Positions 30,943 through 38,506 of a stretch of DNA of 64,000 bases are shown piece by piece. The notes beneath the pieces are model-generated. The model saw only the letters and a list, made by a program, of their open reading frames with translations, searched no databases and had not been told where the DNA came from. Source of the DNA: Spirosoma sp. (lineage in GTDB: Bacteria > Bacteroidota > Bacteroidia > Cytophagales > Spirosomataceae). A program made the position numbers and the translations under genes. Position 1 is the stretch's first letter; every line of letters begins with the position of its first letter. The DNA is taken from the NCBI RefSeq assembly GCF_026391055.1, contig NZ_JAPLET010000026.1, positions 310,001-374,000 of the forward strand. Reading direction: 5' to 3'.

Positions 30943-30982
30943 TGTATCGTCTTTTAAGTGGGTTACAACCGTATTTGTATAG

Positions 30983-31027
30983 GTTAGTCAGGCGCACCTA
31001 CCGGCACGTATGTCGGCAGGTGCGCTG
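30983..31027. repeat. right copy of hairpin repeat flanking TrpF-like gene
   Basis: Holds GGTTAGTCA, then arms GCGCACCTACCG and CGGCAGGTGCGC (one G-U pair on the minus strand), then CTGT. It matches the copy at 30156-30195 in order and sequence and follows the stop of the DUF4494 gene. Confidence 0.65.
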
Positions 31028-31037
31028 TAAGTTGCTG

Positions 31038-31841
31038 TTACTCTTTACCCAGGGCTGACTGAAACGTCAGTTTGCCCTTCGCTGATTTCTTCATGGTAGC
31101 CTTAGCCGTGACTTTTCCGTTTTTCTCAGCGGTAACCGATACCTCACTGGCTCCGAATTCGTCCAGCGTACTTTTCAGCGTATCGGCCAGCGCGGAGTCG
31201 TCACCGATCGTAAAGCCGGAGGTCGGCGTCATGGCATCCACTTCCGCGCGGGCATCGGCATAACTGCCAATCTGGGCGTGTTCTTCGTCGATCAGGTCAT
31301 CGTCACCGAAGGCTATTTTTTTGGCCGTGCCGTCCGCGTTGAAAATCGTCGTCGGGGCGGGTTCACCCGTTTCGTTACCCGCGGCTGCCAGGTCAGCCAT
31401 ACGGGCAATAAAATCGTCTTTCCAGTCCTGATTCAGCGGGTGCCACACGCCGAGGATTTTAGTTTTGTCGGCCCCGATGATCGTCCAGTCGGTTATCCAA
31501 TTTTTCATGTACTCGCTGGCCTTTTTCTCGGCGTCCGGAACGTCCTGCGCCACCACCAAATGCGACTTGACCGTAACTTTCTCTACCCCGGCTTCGGTCG
31601 TTGTTTTCTCCTCGTACTGTACTTTGAAGAACGCGCCTTTTACGTGCGGCTCGTAGACGGAATCGAAACGGATCTTGGACAGGTCGTAGGTGTAGTCGTC
31701 GACGCGGCCCTTCAGCACCTCGGCCAGTTGCGCTTCCACATCACCGTAGCTGATAGCGTCATGCACGAACTGTTCGCTGATGGCTTTGAACTTACCCAGC
31801 GAATCCTGTACGCTGTACCTAATTTTTGATAAAAACCACAT
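31038..31841 (-). CDS. DUF4494 phage protein
   Basis: 267 residues from ATG 31841 (MWFLSKIRYSVQDSLGKFKAISEQFVHDAISYGDVEAQL), the family's characteristic start; the upstream in-frame ATG at 31889 is not used. DUF4494 domain covers residues about 1-160; the tail is acidic then Lys-rich. The family is common in Bacteroidota phages and has no known function. Confidence 0.8.
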   Translation of the reverse strand: MWFLSKIRYSVQDSLGKFKAISEQFVHDAISYGDVEAQLAEVLKGRVDDYTYDLSKIRFDSVYEPHVKGAFFKVQYEEKTTTEAGVEKVTVKSHLVVAQDVPDAEKKASEYMKNWITDWTIIGADKTKILGVWHPLNQDWKDDFIARMADLAAAGNETGEPAPTTIFNADGTAKKIAFGDDDLIDEEHAQIGSYADARAEVDAMTPTSGFTIGDDSALADTLKSTLDEFGASEVSVTAEKNGKVTAKATMKKSAKGKLTFQSALGKE

Positions 31842-31873
31842 AGTTGTAACGGGGGTTATACGTGAATAAAAAA

Positions 31874-32434
31874 TTAAAATTGAAAGCAAAGTTTAGCGGC
31901 ATCGCGGCTGTCGGGGTTGGTGCGTCCCTCCCAGCCGGTGTAGCGTTTCAGGTCAGCCGCCGACCATTTGGGATTCTTCGGCATCGGGCGAACCTCCTTG
32001 ACGTTGTCGGCGCCGTGGATGGTGACGAGCAGTTGTACGATAGCCTGACCGACGCCGAAGTTGCGGCCCACCTGAACGCCCAGTTTGAAGTAGTAGGCCA
32101 GCTTCGATTCGACCGTCCACGTTTCGAAATTGTCAGGCAGTCCGGCCGCGTGGTGAAAGCCCGCATTTAGCCAGCCTGCATCGACCCGGAACAGGGCTTC
32201 ACCGGGCTTCACCAGCAGCAGGTTCTGAATCAGGGTGTAAAAGTCAACCGCATCGATGAACGTATGCTGCCGTTTGATGCGGCTCCACACGGCCAGGCCC
32301 GACCGTTCAATGTCCGGATCAATACCAACGACGTAGTTGATCCGCAGCGACTGAATCGGCAACTGCTCCCCGCCTTTATTGGCGTTCGGATTCCGGTAGT
32401 TGGGTATCGTCGTACTGTTTTTCGTAGGCTTCAT
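31874..32434 (-). CDS. RuvC-like Holliday-junction resolvase
   Basis: A 186-residue RNase H-fold protein. YVVGIDPDIERSGLAVW gives the first catalytic Asp; LFRVDAGWLNAG, VGQAIVQLLVTIHG and NPDSRDAAKLCF supply later acidic positions as in phage RuvC-like enzymes. It would cut branched DNA before packaging or during recombination. It overlaps the upstream gene by 59 nt. Confidence 0.78.
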   Translation of the reverse strand: MKPTKNSTTIPNYRNPNANKGGEQLPIQSLRINYVVGIDPDIERSGLAVWSRIKRQHTFIDAVDFYTLIQNLLLVKPGEALFRVDAGWLNAGFHHAAGLPDNFETWTVESKLAYYFKLGVQVGRNFGVGQAIVQLLVTIHGADNVKEVRPMPKNPKWSAADLKRYTGWEGRTNPDSRDAAKLCFQF

Positions 32435-33254
32435 AATCGGCTTGGTCCTGCGCGGAACGGCGGCTTAATTCGGTTTGTGTAATTTTTACGACTTCCTCGA
32501 TGCCCTGCTGTTTAGCTCGCTGGTTGAGGTTGGTCAGCACCTCGAATTCAATGTCTTCGGCGTGCTGGGCCAAATAGGTTGAGTAGTGCTTGTCGGAACT
32601 TAGGGGTGTCTGAACGTCGGGCGTGGCGCGGATGTTAGCCCGCTGGAGCATTCGTTTTAACTCTCCGGCTGTTTCTGAATCCAGCTTTTGAAAGAAGCCC
32701 GTACTGGCCTTTATCTGGTTGGACTTATAGAGCTGGTTCTGCTGCTCTCCCCACTCGGCTTTGTCCTCCAGGTAGCGGTTGAAAAAGTTGGCAATCACGG
32801 CCCCGTCGATCCGGTTAAAAATCTGGCCCTCTTTCCCGTACTTGCCCGCTTTGACGTTTTTCAAACACAGTATTAAATCCTTAACGGTATCGTGGGGGTA
32901 GGTCTCCATCCAAATCATGGCCGTTTCCAGCAGTTGCCGATTTGACATTTGGTTGCTGACGTTGAGCCCATCGTTGAACAGTTTCAGAATCGCGCATACA
33001 ACCTTAGTCGTCGTTTCCTCCCCCTGGTAGGCGATCACCTGCCGCACCGTAGCCGACGTAGCCGCTTTGTCGATGGTGAGGTTACGCTGGAGCATCAGCA
33101 GCGAGGTAAAGGCCGATTCCGACAGCTTACTTTCACAGATACTAAGAGGAGAACATTTGGCCAACGAGTCGATCAAGTTCCTCTCGGTCGTCGGGCTCCT
33201 GTTGGCGAGTCCGGTTTCTGTTCTGCTGGTTAGTTGCTGATTTCGGTTTTCCAT
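32376..33254 (-). CDS. phage protein of unknown function
   Basis: The frame is 292 residues from ATG 33254 but overlaps the upstream gene by 113 nt; a TTG start about 27 codons in would shorten it. The body is helical (AFTSLLMLQRNLTIDKAATSATVRQVIAYQGEETTTK, LETAMIWMETYPHDTVKDLILCLKNVKAGKYG), a pattern I associate with Bacteroidota phage replication regions, where a helicase-loader-like role is possible but unproven. Confidence 0.65.
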   Translation of the reverse strand: MENRNQQLTSRTETGLANRSPTTERNLIDSLAKCSPLSICESKLSESAFTSLLMLQRNLTIDKAATSATVRQVIAYQGEETTTKVVCAILKLFNDGLNVSNQMSNRQLLETAMIWMETYPHDTVKDLILCLKNVKAGKYGKEGQIFNRIDGAVIANFFNRYLEDKAEWGEQQNQLYKSNQIKASTGFFQKLDSETAGELKRMLQRANIRATPDVQTPLSSDKHYSTYLAQHAEDIEFEVLTNLNQRAKQQGIEEVVKITQTELSRRSAQDQADYEAYEKQYDDTQLPESERQ

Positions 33255-34098
33255 TTTTGATCTGCGTAATTATCTCGTTGAATCGGCTGTTGAGGGTGGG
33301 CAGGTCTTTGAACTGGTAATAGGCTTCGAGTTCATAGCTCCGTTGGACCAGTACGGAAAAGGCATTGACTACGTCCTCGTCGGTACAGGGAGTGTAGTTT
33401 TCGTTGGTGTCTTTCTGGTCGGCCTGGGCCTTTACGTTAATCAGGTTACGGAGTTTGGCGGCAATCTCATTGGCGGCCCGGCCGTTACGGGCATCCCAGT
33501 AGTATTCGGGTACGAATTCGATAACAACGCCCTGAATGAGCGTAGCGATTTTGGGGGGGACGCGCGGAATCGGGGGGGCTCCTTTTTTTCCTTTTTTTTC
33601 AGCGACTACTGAATCACTTAAAACTGTCGCTTCAGCGGCAGAAAAATCAGCGTCTGCTTTTTTAGTAATAGGTGTAGTACTACTTGTATTACTATGGTAG
33701 TCTTTTTTTAGTACCCCCCTACTATTTTTCTGGTACCCCCCTACTTCATTTGTAGTACCCCCTACTTTATTTATCGTACCCCCCTCCTTTATTTCTGGTA
33801 GGGGTTCGACCTTTTTACCGACCCCCTCAATAATAAAAATCCTTCGCTGCCAGTTGGTTGCTTCCTCGATAACAATCCTTATATGACCGGCCTTTTTTAG
33901 CTTACTGAGCCATCCAGAAACCGTGTCCTTGTCAACTTCGTACAGGTCGGCAAAGTACTTGTTGCCCGCCCAGCAGTAGCCTTCGGTTGATGTTAGTGCT
34001 GTAATTTCACCATACAATAGCTTGGCATTCGGGGGCAGGGTTTTGTCGTACCTGACCGATGCCGGGATAATTGCATAGTATGATGGTTGGTTAATCAT
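33142..34098 (-). CDS. winged-helix replication-type protein
   Basis: A 318-residue protein. The N-terminal 100 residues (YYAIIPASVRYDKTLPPNAKLLYGEITALTSTEGYCWAGNKYFADLYEV...VSGWLSKLKKAGHIRI) form a winged helix-turn-helix typical of phage replisome organisers and HTH_36 proteins. A long low-complexity linker follows, then a helical C-terminal domain. It likely binds the phage origin or recruits replication proteins. Confidence 0.75.
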   Translation of the reverse strand: MINQPSYYAIIPASVRYDKTLPPNAKLLYGEITALTSTEGYCWAGNKYFADLYEVDKDTVSGWLSKLKKAGHIRIVIEEATNWQRRIFIIEGVGKKVEPLPEIKEGGTINKVGGTTNEVGGYQKNSRGVLKKDYHSNTSSTTPITKKADADFSAAEATVLSDSVVAEKKGKKGAPPIPRVPPKIATLIQGVVIEFVPEYYWDARNGRAANEIAAKLRNLINVKAQADQKDTNENYTPCTDEDVVNAFSVLVQRSYELEAYYQFKDLPTLNSRFNEIITQIKNGKPKSATNQQNRNRTRQQEPDDREELDRLVGQMFSS

Positions 34099-34101
34099 TT
34101 G

Positions 34102-34239
34102 TCAGGAAAAAAGGGCGATCAGATACGGCCATACATAACAGGTCGTCAGGTAGGCGAGAATAAATCCAGTCAGACCCAGGCACAGGAAACCGATCGCAAA
34201 ATCGGTCCCCTGTTCCCGGGTAATGGGTAGTCGTTTCAT
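34102..34239 (-). CDS. 45-residue single-pass membrane protein
   Basis: ATG 34239 to TGA 34102 encodes MKRLPITREQGTD followed by one hydrophobic segment and a short end (YLIALFS). It fits exactly between HU and the winged-helix gene. Function unknown. Confidence 0.55.
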   Translation of the reverse strand: MKRLPITREQGTDFAIGFLCLGLTGFILAYLTTCYVWPYLIALFS

Positions 34240-34240
34240 G

Positions 34241-34540
34241 CTAGGCTTCGATGGTAGCTGCCAGTTTCACCGAGTCCCTGAACGCCTTACTGGCCTTAAA
34301 GGTGGGCACCGTCTGGGCGGGCACAATGACGGCTTCTCCGGTCTTGATGACACGGGCCACCTTTTGTTTGCGCCGGGCGGGCACAAAGCTGCCGAAGCCC
34401 CGTAGGGTGACCGTGTCGCCACAGGCTACTGCATTTTTAATGACGTCCATCGTGCGGTCGATCACTTCCTTTACCTGTTCCTCATTTGTCGTCGATGGAG
34501 TAGTCAGGAGTACTTCGGATATTAATTCTTGCTTGGTCAT
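34241..34540 (-). CDS. HU/IHF-family DNA-binding protein
   Basis: A 99-residue protein with the HU fold: TKQELISEVLLTT, VKEVIDRTMDVIKNAVACGDTVTLRGFGSFVPARRK with the GFGSF turn, the arm region, and PTFKASKAFRDSV. It bends DNA and probably supports phage replication or packaging. N-terminus and length fit the family. Confidence 0.9.
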   Translation of the reverse strand: MTKQELISEVLLTTPSTTNEEQVKEVIDRTMDVIKNAVACGDTVTLRGFGSFVPARRKQKVARVIKTGEAVIVPAQTVPTFKASKAFRDSVKLAATIEA

Positions 34541-34584
34541 GGTACTGCTTGTTAAATGGTTATCTATGAATTGTTTGGGTAATG

Positions 34585-35640
34585 CTATTTTTCAGGGGCC
34601 TTCTTTTCCAGTTCAGCACATCGCTCCATATCCCTCATGGCTACCTCATTCGACTCGAAGAAGCGCATGGGGCTCACTTTGATCTGAGGGCTTGATTTGT
34701 GGTAAATCTGCATAGCCGCGAATAGTGTAGAGGTTTTCGACTCCAACTTTTGGCCCTCTTTTCCTGCCAGTGCAACGACCCACCCGGCTCTGCAATGGGT
34801 TGTCTCGCACGTATGCCATGTTGACATATCCAGTGCATTAGGCCGAGAAACAGCTTCTAATACTTGCTGGTGTATATTTTCCAGTACAGGTACTGCAAAT
34901 CCTGACTTATCTCCCTTCACATCGGAGCAACGGGAGCAATCGGAGCAATCGGAGCAATCGAAGCAACGCGAGCAACGGCAGCAACGGGAGCAACGGGAGC
35001 AATCGGAGCAAACGCAGCAACGGGAGCAACGGGAGCAATCGGAGCAACCGGAGCAATCGGAGCAATCGGAGCAACCGGAGCAAACGGAGCAACCGGAGCA
35101 ATCGGAGCAACCGGAGCAACGCGAGCAACGGCAGCAACGGGAGCAACGGGAGCAACGGGAGCAATCGGAGCAAACGCAGCAACGGGAGCAACGGGAGCAA
35201 TCGGAGCAACCGGAGCAATCGGAGCAATCGGAGCAACCGGAGCAAACGGAGCAACCGGAGCCGGAGCAACCGGAGCAATCGGAGCAACCGGAGCAACCGG
35301 AGCAAACGGAGCAACCGGAGCAATCGGAGCAACCGGAGCAACCGGAGCAATCGGAGCAACCGGAGCAACCGGAGCAATCGGAGCAACCGGAGCAACCGGA
35401 GCAAACGGAGCAACCGGAGCAATCGGAGCAATCGGAGCAACGGGAGCAATCGGAGCAATCGGAGCAACGGGAGCAATCGGAGCAATCGGAGCAATGGGAG
35501 CAATTCCAGCACGCCGTATTGGCTTCATTCTGTTGCTGGTAATCTTGGTTACGCTCCGCAAATTCGGGCGATACGCCATTGCATCTCTTATTGTCACGTC
35601 TCAGGAAATCTGAATAGGTAGAGAAAATTTGAGTTGTCAT
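34585..35640 (-). CDS. giant CSx tripeptide-repeat protein
   Basis: A 351-residue protein in three parts. Residues 1-42 begin [31 protein letters not shown]. Residues about 43-240 are roughly 65 repeats of Cys-Ser-x (x mainly Asp, Gly or Arg), making the chain more than a quarter Cys. Residues 245-351 form a folded end with [21 protein letters not shown] and [21 protein letters not shown], a pattern I recognise from repeat-bearing phage proteins of unknown function. The correct frame is set by the non-repeat ends. Metal binding is an obvious possibility, not shown. Confidence 0.8.
   Translation of the reverse strand: MTTQIFSTYSDFLRRDNKRCNGVSPEFAERNQDYQQQNEANTACWNCSHCSDCSDCSRCSDCSDCSRCSDCSDCSGCSVCSGCSGCSDCSGCSGCSDCSGCSGCSDCSGCSVCSGCSGCSDCSGCSGSGCSVCSGCSDCSDCSGCSDCSRCSRCCVCSDCSRCSRCSRCCRCSRCSGCSDCSGCSVCSGCSDCSDCSGCSDCSRCSRCCVCSDCSRCSRCCRCSRCFDCSDCSDCSRCSDVKGDKSGFAVPVLENIHQQVLEAVSRPNALDMSTWHTCETTHCRAGWVVALAGKEGQKLESKTSTLFAAMQIYHKSSPQIKVSPMRFFESNEVAMRDMERCAELEKKAPEK
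34919..35515. repeat. 9-bp tandem repeat array (CSx codons)
   Basis: About 66 units of GGAGCAAYC-type sequence (plus strand), each coding one Cys-Ser-x on the minus strand. All minus frames stay open. A longer block (near 34967 and again near 35120) is duplicated with period about 150 bp, and one unit is altered near 35257 (GGAGCCGGAGC). Slippage and unequal recombination are expected. Confidence 0.9.
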
Positions 35641-35742
35641 TGTGATGTCATTTTAAGGAAACCCCGCGCCTTTAGGCCAAGGGTAGTTAGCTATGATGTT
35701 TCTTTTGGAGTTGTTTGAGGAATGAGTCAGACTCTCCTGCGA

Positions 35743-35961
35743 CTATTTGCCCACATGAAAGTCGTTGATCAGGGCTTGGGTGCGGGCGGTATTCTGTCCG
35801 TTGGCATCCAGTATACCGAGTCGTATACACTGCTCAATAGCCGAAAACTCCTGAGCCATCTTATACGATGACTGTAGTTTTGCCTGATGAGGGGTCATTT
35901 TCCGGATGCCAGTCAGCACATGGTTTAGGCGACTAACCAACGGTTGTTTCGACTTTTTCAT
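35743..35961 (-). CDS. small phage protein
   Basis: A 72-residue basic helical protein (KKSKQPLVSRLNHVLTGIRKMTPHQAKLQSSYKM). Start overlaps the upstream end by 29 nt. Function unknown. Confidence 0.58.
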   Translation of the reverse strand: MKKSKQPLVSRLNHVLTGIRKMTPHQAKLQSSYKMAQEFSAIEQCIRLGILDANGQNTARTQALINDFHVGK

Positions 35962-36373
35962 TGGTTTTAATTGGCTGTAGTGTGAGTCGCTGCCGCTCCA
36001 TGAACCAGATCAGCGCCTGTAGGTGGTGTACGCCGTCCAGCTTGGCAATGAAGTTGTTACTACAGCGTAAAACCCATTCCTGCTTGGGCTCCACTTCAAC
36101 CAGATAGTCGTACTCGTCAAATTCGGGGTTCCACTGCCAGCCCATCCGGTCCTCGTCGCTGGCGTCGCTGGCCTTCTCGAAACCCAGCCGCTTAAGCCAC
36201 TGCGGACTGATAGGGATGGGGCGCAGCTTGTCCGGCAGAAAAAAGGTGGATTCGTGGGGGCGACTTTCGGCCACCCCGCCAACGGTCGTTTCGCCAATCT
36301 GGGTGATACGCACCAGGCCGCGCTGCTTATGCCAGAGGTAGGCGTTTTTGATAAGATCCTGCGTGTTGATCAT
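35933..36373 (-). CDS. conserved Bacteroidota phage protein
   Basis: A 146-residue protein with the recurrent hypothetical pattern RPIPISPQWLKRLGFEK...DYLVEV...NNFIAKLDGVHHLQALIWFMERQRLTL. The LD-x-V-H-x-L-Q-x-L motif is frequent in Bacteroidota phage proteins; function unknown. Its ATG overlaps the stop of the 41-residue membrane gene (ATGA). Confidence 0.7.
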   Translation of the reverse strand: MINTQDLIKNAYLWHKQRGLVRITQIGETTVGGVAESRPHESTFFLPDKLRPIPISPQWLKRLGFEKASDASDEDRMGWQWNPEFDEYDYLVEVEPKQEWVLRCSNNFIAKLDGVHHLQALIWFMERQRLTLQPIKTNEKVETTVG

Positions 36374-36495
36374 CGGACAAGCTGGATAAGAAGTACGACA
36401 ACCCGAACCGCCAGCACCGCCAGCGCAACAGCACCTAAAAGCAGCAGGCCGGCCGTTGCCAGAACGCCTACTTCATCAGATTGTGGTTTTACCAT
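36370..36495 (-). CDS. 41-residue membrane protein
   Basis: ATG 36495 to TGA 36370 encodes MVKPQSDEVGVLATAGLLLLG and a long hydrophobic stretch. It overlaps the previous gene by 7 nt and the next by 4 nt (ATGA). A coupled small-protein role is likely. Confidence 0.58.
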   Translation of the reverse strand: MVKPQSDEVGVLATAGLLLLGAVALAVLAVRVVVLLIQLVR

Positions 36496-36593
36496 GTTTT
36501 TAAAAGGCGTAAAAGGGACAAAAAGGCGATAAGGATAAAGGCGCTGGTAAAAATCCAGTTCAGTACGCGCTCGTTATGCTGATTGGGAGTCAT
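36489..36593 (-). CDS. 34-residue membrane protein
   Basis: ATG 36593 to TAA 36489 encodes MTPNQHNERVLNWIFTSAFI then a hydrophobic, basic end. Its ATG overlaps the upstream stop as ATGA. Very short but tightly placed. Confidence 0.5.
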   Translation of the reverse strand: MTPNQHNERVLNWIFTSAFILIAFLSLLRLLKTW

Positions 36594-36829
36594 GCAAAAA
36601 TCAGGGTTGCGAAAAAATACAAAACCAGAACGCAGACGGTGAACGCCATACCGGCGATTAACTGCACCGTAGCCTTGCTAGGCATGTGGTCGGTGGTGGG
36701 TCGGCGCAGCAATCGGTCAATCCGAATCCCGTTCAGTCGGCGGTTGTTGGTAATGCGCACCTCGGACAGCTCAGGGGTATGCGTGATACGTGCGGAAGTG
36801 TGTGTGCGGTAGCGGTTTAAGTAGTGCAT
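36590..36829 (-). CDS. 79-residue membrane protein
   Basis: Basic, beta-prone first 50 residues and a C-terminal transmembrane segment (LIAGMAFTVCVLVLYFFATL). First of three consecutive overlapping small membrane genes. Confidence 0.6.
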   Translation of the reverse strand: MHYLNRYRTHTSARITHTPELSEVRITNNRRLNGIRIDRLLRRPTTDHMPSKATVQLIAGMAFTVCVLVLYFFATLIFA

Positions 36830-36864
36830 GGTACGTATATATATATAAGGTCCAGAATTAGCTG

Positions 36865-37242
36865 TTAAATGCGGGCGCTGGCGGCTTCGCTGACCAGGTG
36901 TTCGGCTTCTCCGATTAGCTGAAAGACAATCGCGTAGATCGTGCTAGTCGGCTTGACGTTGATACTGATACCCCGCTCGGTTTCCCACCTGTCGCAGTGG
37001 CCGTCCTCGTCATACTCGATGCCTACCTTGTAGGTGACGTCAAAAATCAGCTTGCGCTGACCACCGTTGTTCAGGTCGTCGATGAACTCAATCGTGCGTA
37101 CGGTGCGGTCCGGACGCCGGTTCTCGATGGCCACAAACAAGTCGTACATACTTTCCTCCTCGTCCATCTGGGCCAGCGTCTTGTTGGTATTAATCAGGGG
37201 GGACGCAGGAGTAATCACTTGGTAGTTTGCGAAAGCTGTCAT
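36865..37242 (-). CDS. unknown early phage protein
   Basis: A 125-residue acidic protein (MDEEESMYDLFVAIENRRPDRTVRTIEFIDDLNNGGQRKLIFDVTYKVGIEYDEDGHCDRWETERGISI). No family recognised. Its leader has GATTTAAGTAGT-type sequence like other early genes and the AT-rich block lies upstream. Confidence 0.65.
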   Translation of the reverse strand: MTAFANYQVITPASPLINTNKTLAQMDEEESMYDLFVAIENRRPDRTVRTIEFIDDLNNGGQRKLIFDVTYKVGIEYDEDGHCDRWETERGISINVKPTSTIYAIVFQLIGEAEHLVSEAASARI

Positions 37243-37254
37243 ATCTTTGCGTTC

Positions 37255-37266
37255 GATTTAAGTAGT
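37255..37266 (-). promoter_or_regulatory. partial leader motif copy
   Basis: The minus strand reads ACTACTTAAATC about 13 nt before the ATG at 37242, sharing the CTTAAATC core of the recurrent leader. Confidence 0.4.
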
Positions 37267-37272
37267 TTATGT

Positions 37273-37310
37273 GCCCCGTTGATGTTGGTAGCGTCAGCGG
37301 GGCTTTTTTT
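37273..37310 (+). terminator. plus-strand intrinsic terminator
   Basis: Arms GCCCCGTTGA and TCAGCGGGGC (one mismatch) close an 11-nt loop and are followed by TTTTTTT on the plus strand. It faces against the leftward early unit, so it would end a rightward transcript antisense to the start of the 125-residue gene. Confidence 0.65.
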
Positions 37311-37329
37311 GTGCTTTGCTTAAGTATGC

Positions 37330-37371
37330 TGTAAATATAATAAATATTAATGAAATATATAATAATGATTA
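37330..37371 (-). promoter_or_regulatory. AT-rich block, second copy
   Basis: Almost identical to 20657-20700 over about 43 nt (TGTAAATATAATAAATATTA, then TGAAATATATAAT). Lies upstream of the first genes of the leftward unit. Confidence 0.5.
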
Positions 37372-37397
37372 AATTTTCAGTCAAATTTTTTTAGCCG

Positions 37398-37667
37398 TTA
37401 GTCTGCCAATGCTTCGGCCACTGCCTTCGCGCTCACCCTCTGCCGTTTCTTCCGGTCGTTAATTATAAGAACGATTGCATCCCAGACCGCTTCATTGTAG
37501 TTCTTGAACTTGCCATCCTTAGTCAGGTGGACGACCTGGGCAACGTAATTATCAGTCTTTTCAATGCCCCATTTTTTTAGAATCGCCTGAACATCAGCAA
37601 TATAGCGAGTGTTCCTCACTTTGCCGCTTAATAAGACGAGGTCATTATGAGAGTATTTTTTGTCCAT
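37398..37667 (-). CDS. small early phage protein
   Basis: An 89-residue basic helical protein (VRNTRYIADVQAILKKWGIEKTDNYVAQVVHLTKDG). It reads away from the HTH regulator gene with 119 nt between them, so the gap should hold divergent promoters; TATATTTG (37732-37739, minus strand) is a fair -7 box without a well-spaced -33. Could be an antirepressor or DNA-binding partner; unproven. Confidence 0.6.
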   Translation of the reverse strand: MDKKYSHNDLVLLSGKVRNTRYIADVQAILKKWGIEKTDNYVAQVVHLTKDGKFKNYNEAVWDAIVLIINDRKKRQRVSAKAVAEALAD

Positions 37668-37786
37668 TGTCTGAAAATGGTTATTATATTTACATAATAT
37701 TTATGAAACAGGCTCTTGCGGGCCTGAAACACAAATATACTAATTATTATCAAATCTGTAATAAATATTACTTAAACAACGTGAAA

Positions 37787-38362
37787 ATGGGAAAAACAAC
37801 GACATTGACGCCTGAGAAAGAAGCTGAACGGCAGCGATTTCTCGACTTTCTGGGCCCTAAGCCGGATTTGACGGAGATTTCAGAAAAGACGGGTATCCTC
37901 CGTCAGACGCTCTATTATATAACGAAGGGTACGACGCTGCCGACCGTGGACATTCACCGCGACATGGCCAAGGCCTACAAGAACTACGATCTGACGTACC
38001 AGATACTGGGCATCCGTCAGGAGCCTAAGCCGGTCGATGCGCAGCTACGGGGAATCCAGAACGAAGTCGAGAAGCTGAAGATCGAAAACGAGTTCCTGCG
38101 CCAGCAGCGCGACCAGCTATCGTGCGACAAGGCGAATTACTGGAAGCTGCTGGAGAACCTACACGAGGGTGACCGGGATTTCTCCGCGGTAAGTAGCCAA
38201 ACCACCGACACCTTATTTCCGATGCCGAAAATTGCGATGCCTGCCTCGATCGACGAAATTAATTTCGTTTCAGCCTACACCCTTCGCGGGGAAAAGAAGC
38301 CGGTCACGGCTGGGGGCTGGAGATCGGGGATGGTCGACGTACTGGACGCGGTGGAAGTATAG
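37787..38362 (+). CDS. HTH/coiled-coil phage regulator
   Basis: 191 residues from ATG 37787 (MGKTTTLTPEKEAERQRFLDFLG); a TTG start at 37667 in the same frame is unlikely. LTEISEKTGILRQTLYYITKGTTLPTVDIHRDM is a helix-turn-helix; LRGIQNEVEKLKIENEFLRQQRDQL is a leucine-rich coiled coil for dimerisation. It is the only rightward gene in the phage part and lies at its edge, as a lysogeny repressor would. Confidence 0.75.
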   Translation: MGKTTTLTPEKEAERQRFLDFLGPKPDLTEISEKTGILRQTLYYITKGTTLPTVDIHRDMAKAYKNYDLTYQILGIRQEPKPVDAQLRGIQNEVEKLKIENEFLRQQRDQLSCDKANYWKLLENLHEGDRDFSAVSSQTTDTLFPMPKIAMPASIDEINFVSAYTLRGEKKPVTAGGWRSGMVDVLDAVEV

Positions 38363-38506
38363 TGTCGGGCTGCTTACCTGAGTGGGCAATTTTGCTCGCC
38401 GGTGGTGTTAAAAACAGTTAATTCGGTACGGTTTTCGGTACGATTGGGAAATATCCGCGATAAACCGCCGTTAGGACGCTGTAGATGTGTTTCTTATCTT
38501 TAAAAC

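Noticed and set aside
34919-35515. CRISPR array
   Set aside because: The units are 9 bp with no spacers and sit inside a coding frame.
34907-35597. Leu-Leu-Arg and Ala-Pro-Ile repeat proteins in the other minus frames of the array
   Set aside because: They are out-of-frame readings of the 9-bp repeats; only the CSx frame continues into complex sequence on both sides.
37190-37384. A 64-residue Ile/Tyr-rich protein in the early leader
   Set aside because: It reads through the AT-rich block and hairpin; composition reflects AT-rich noncoding DNA.
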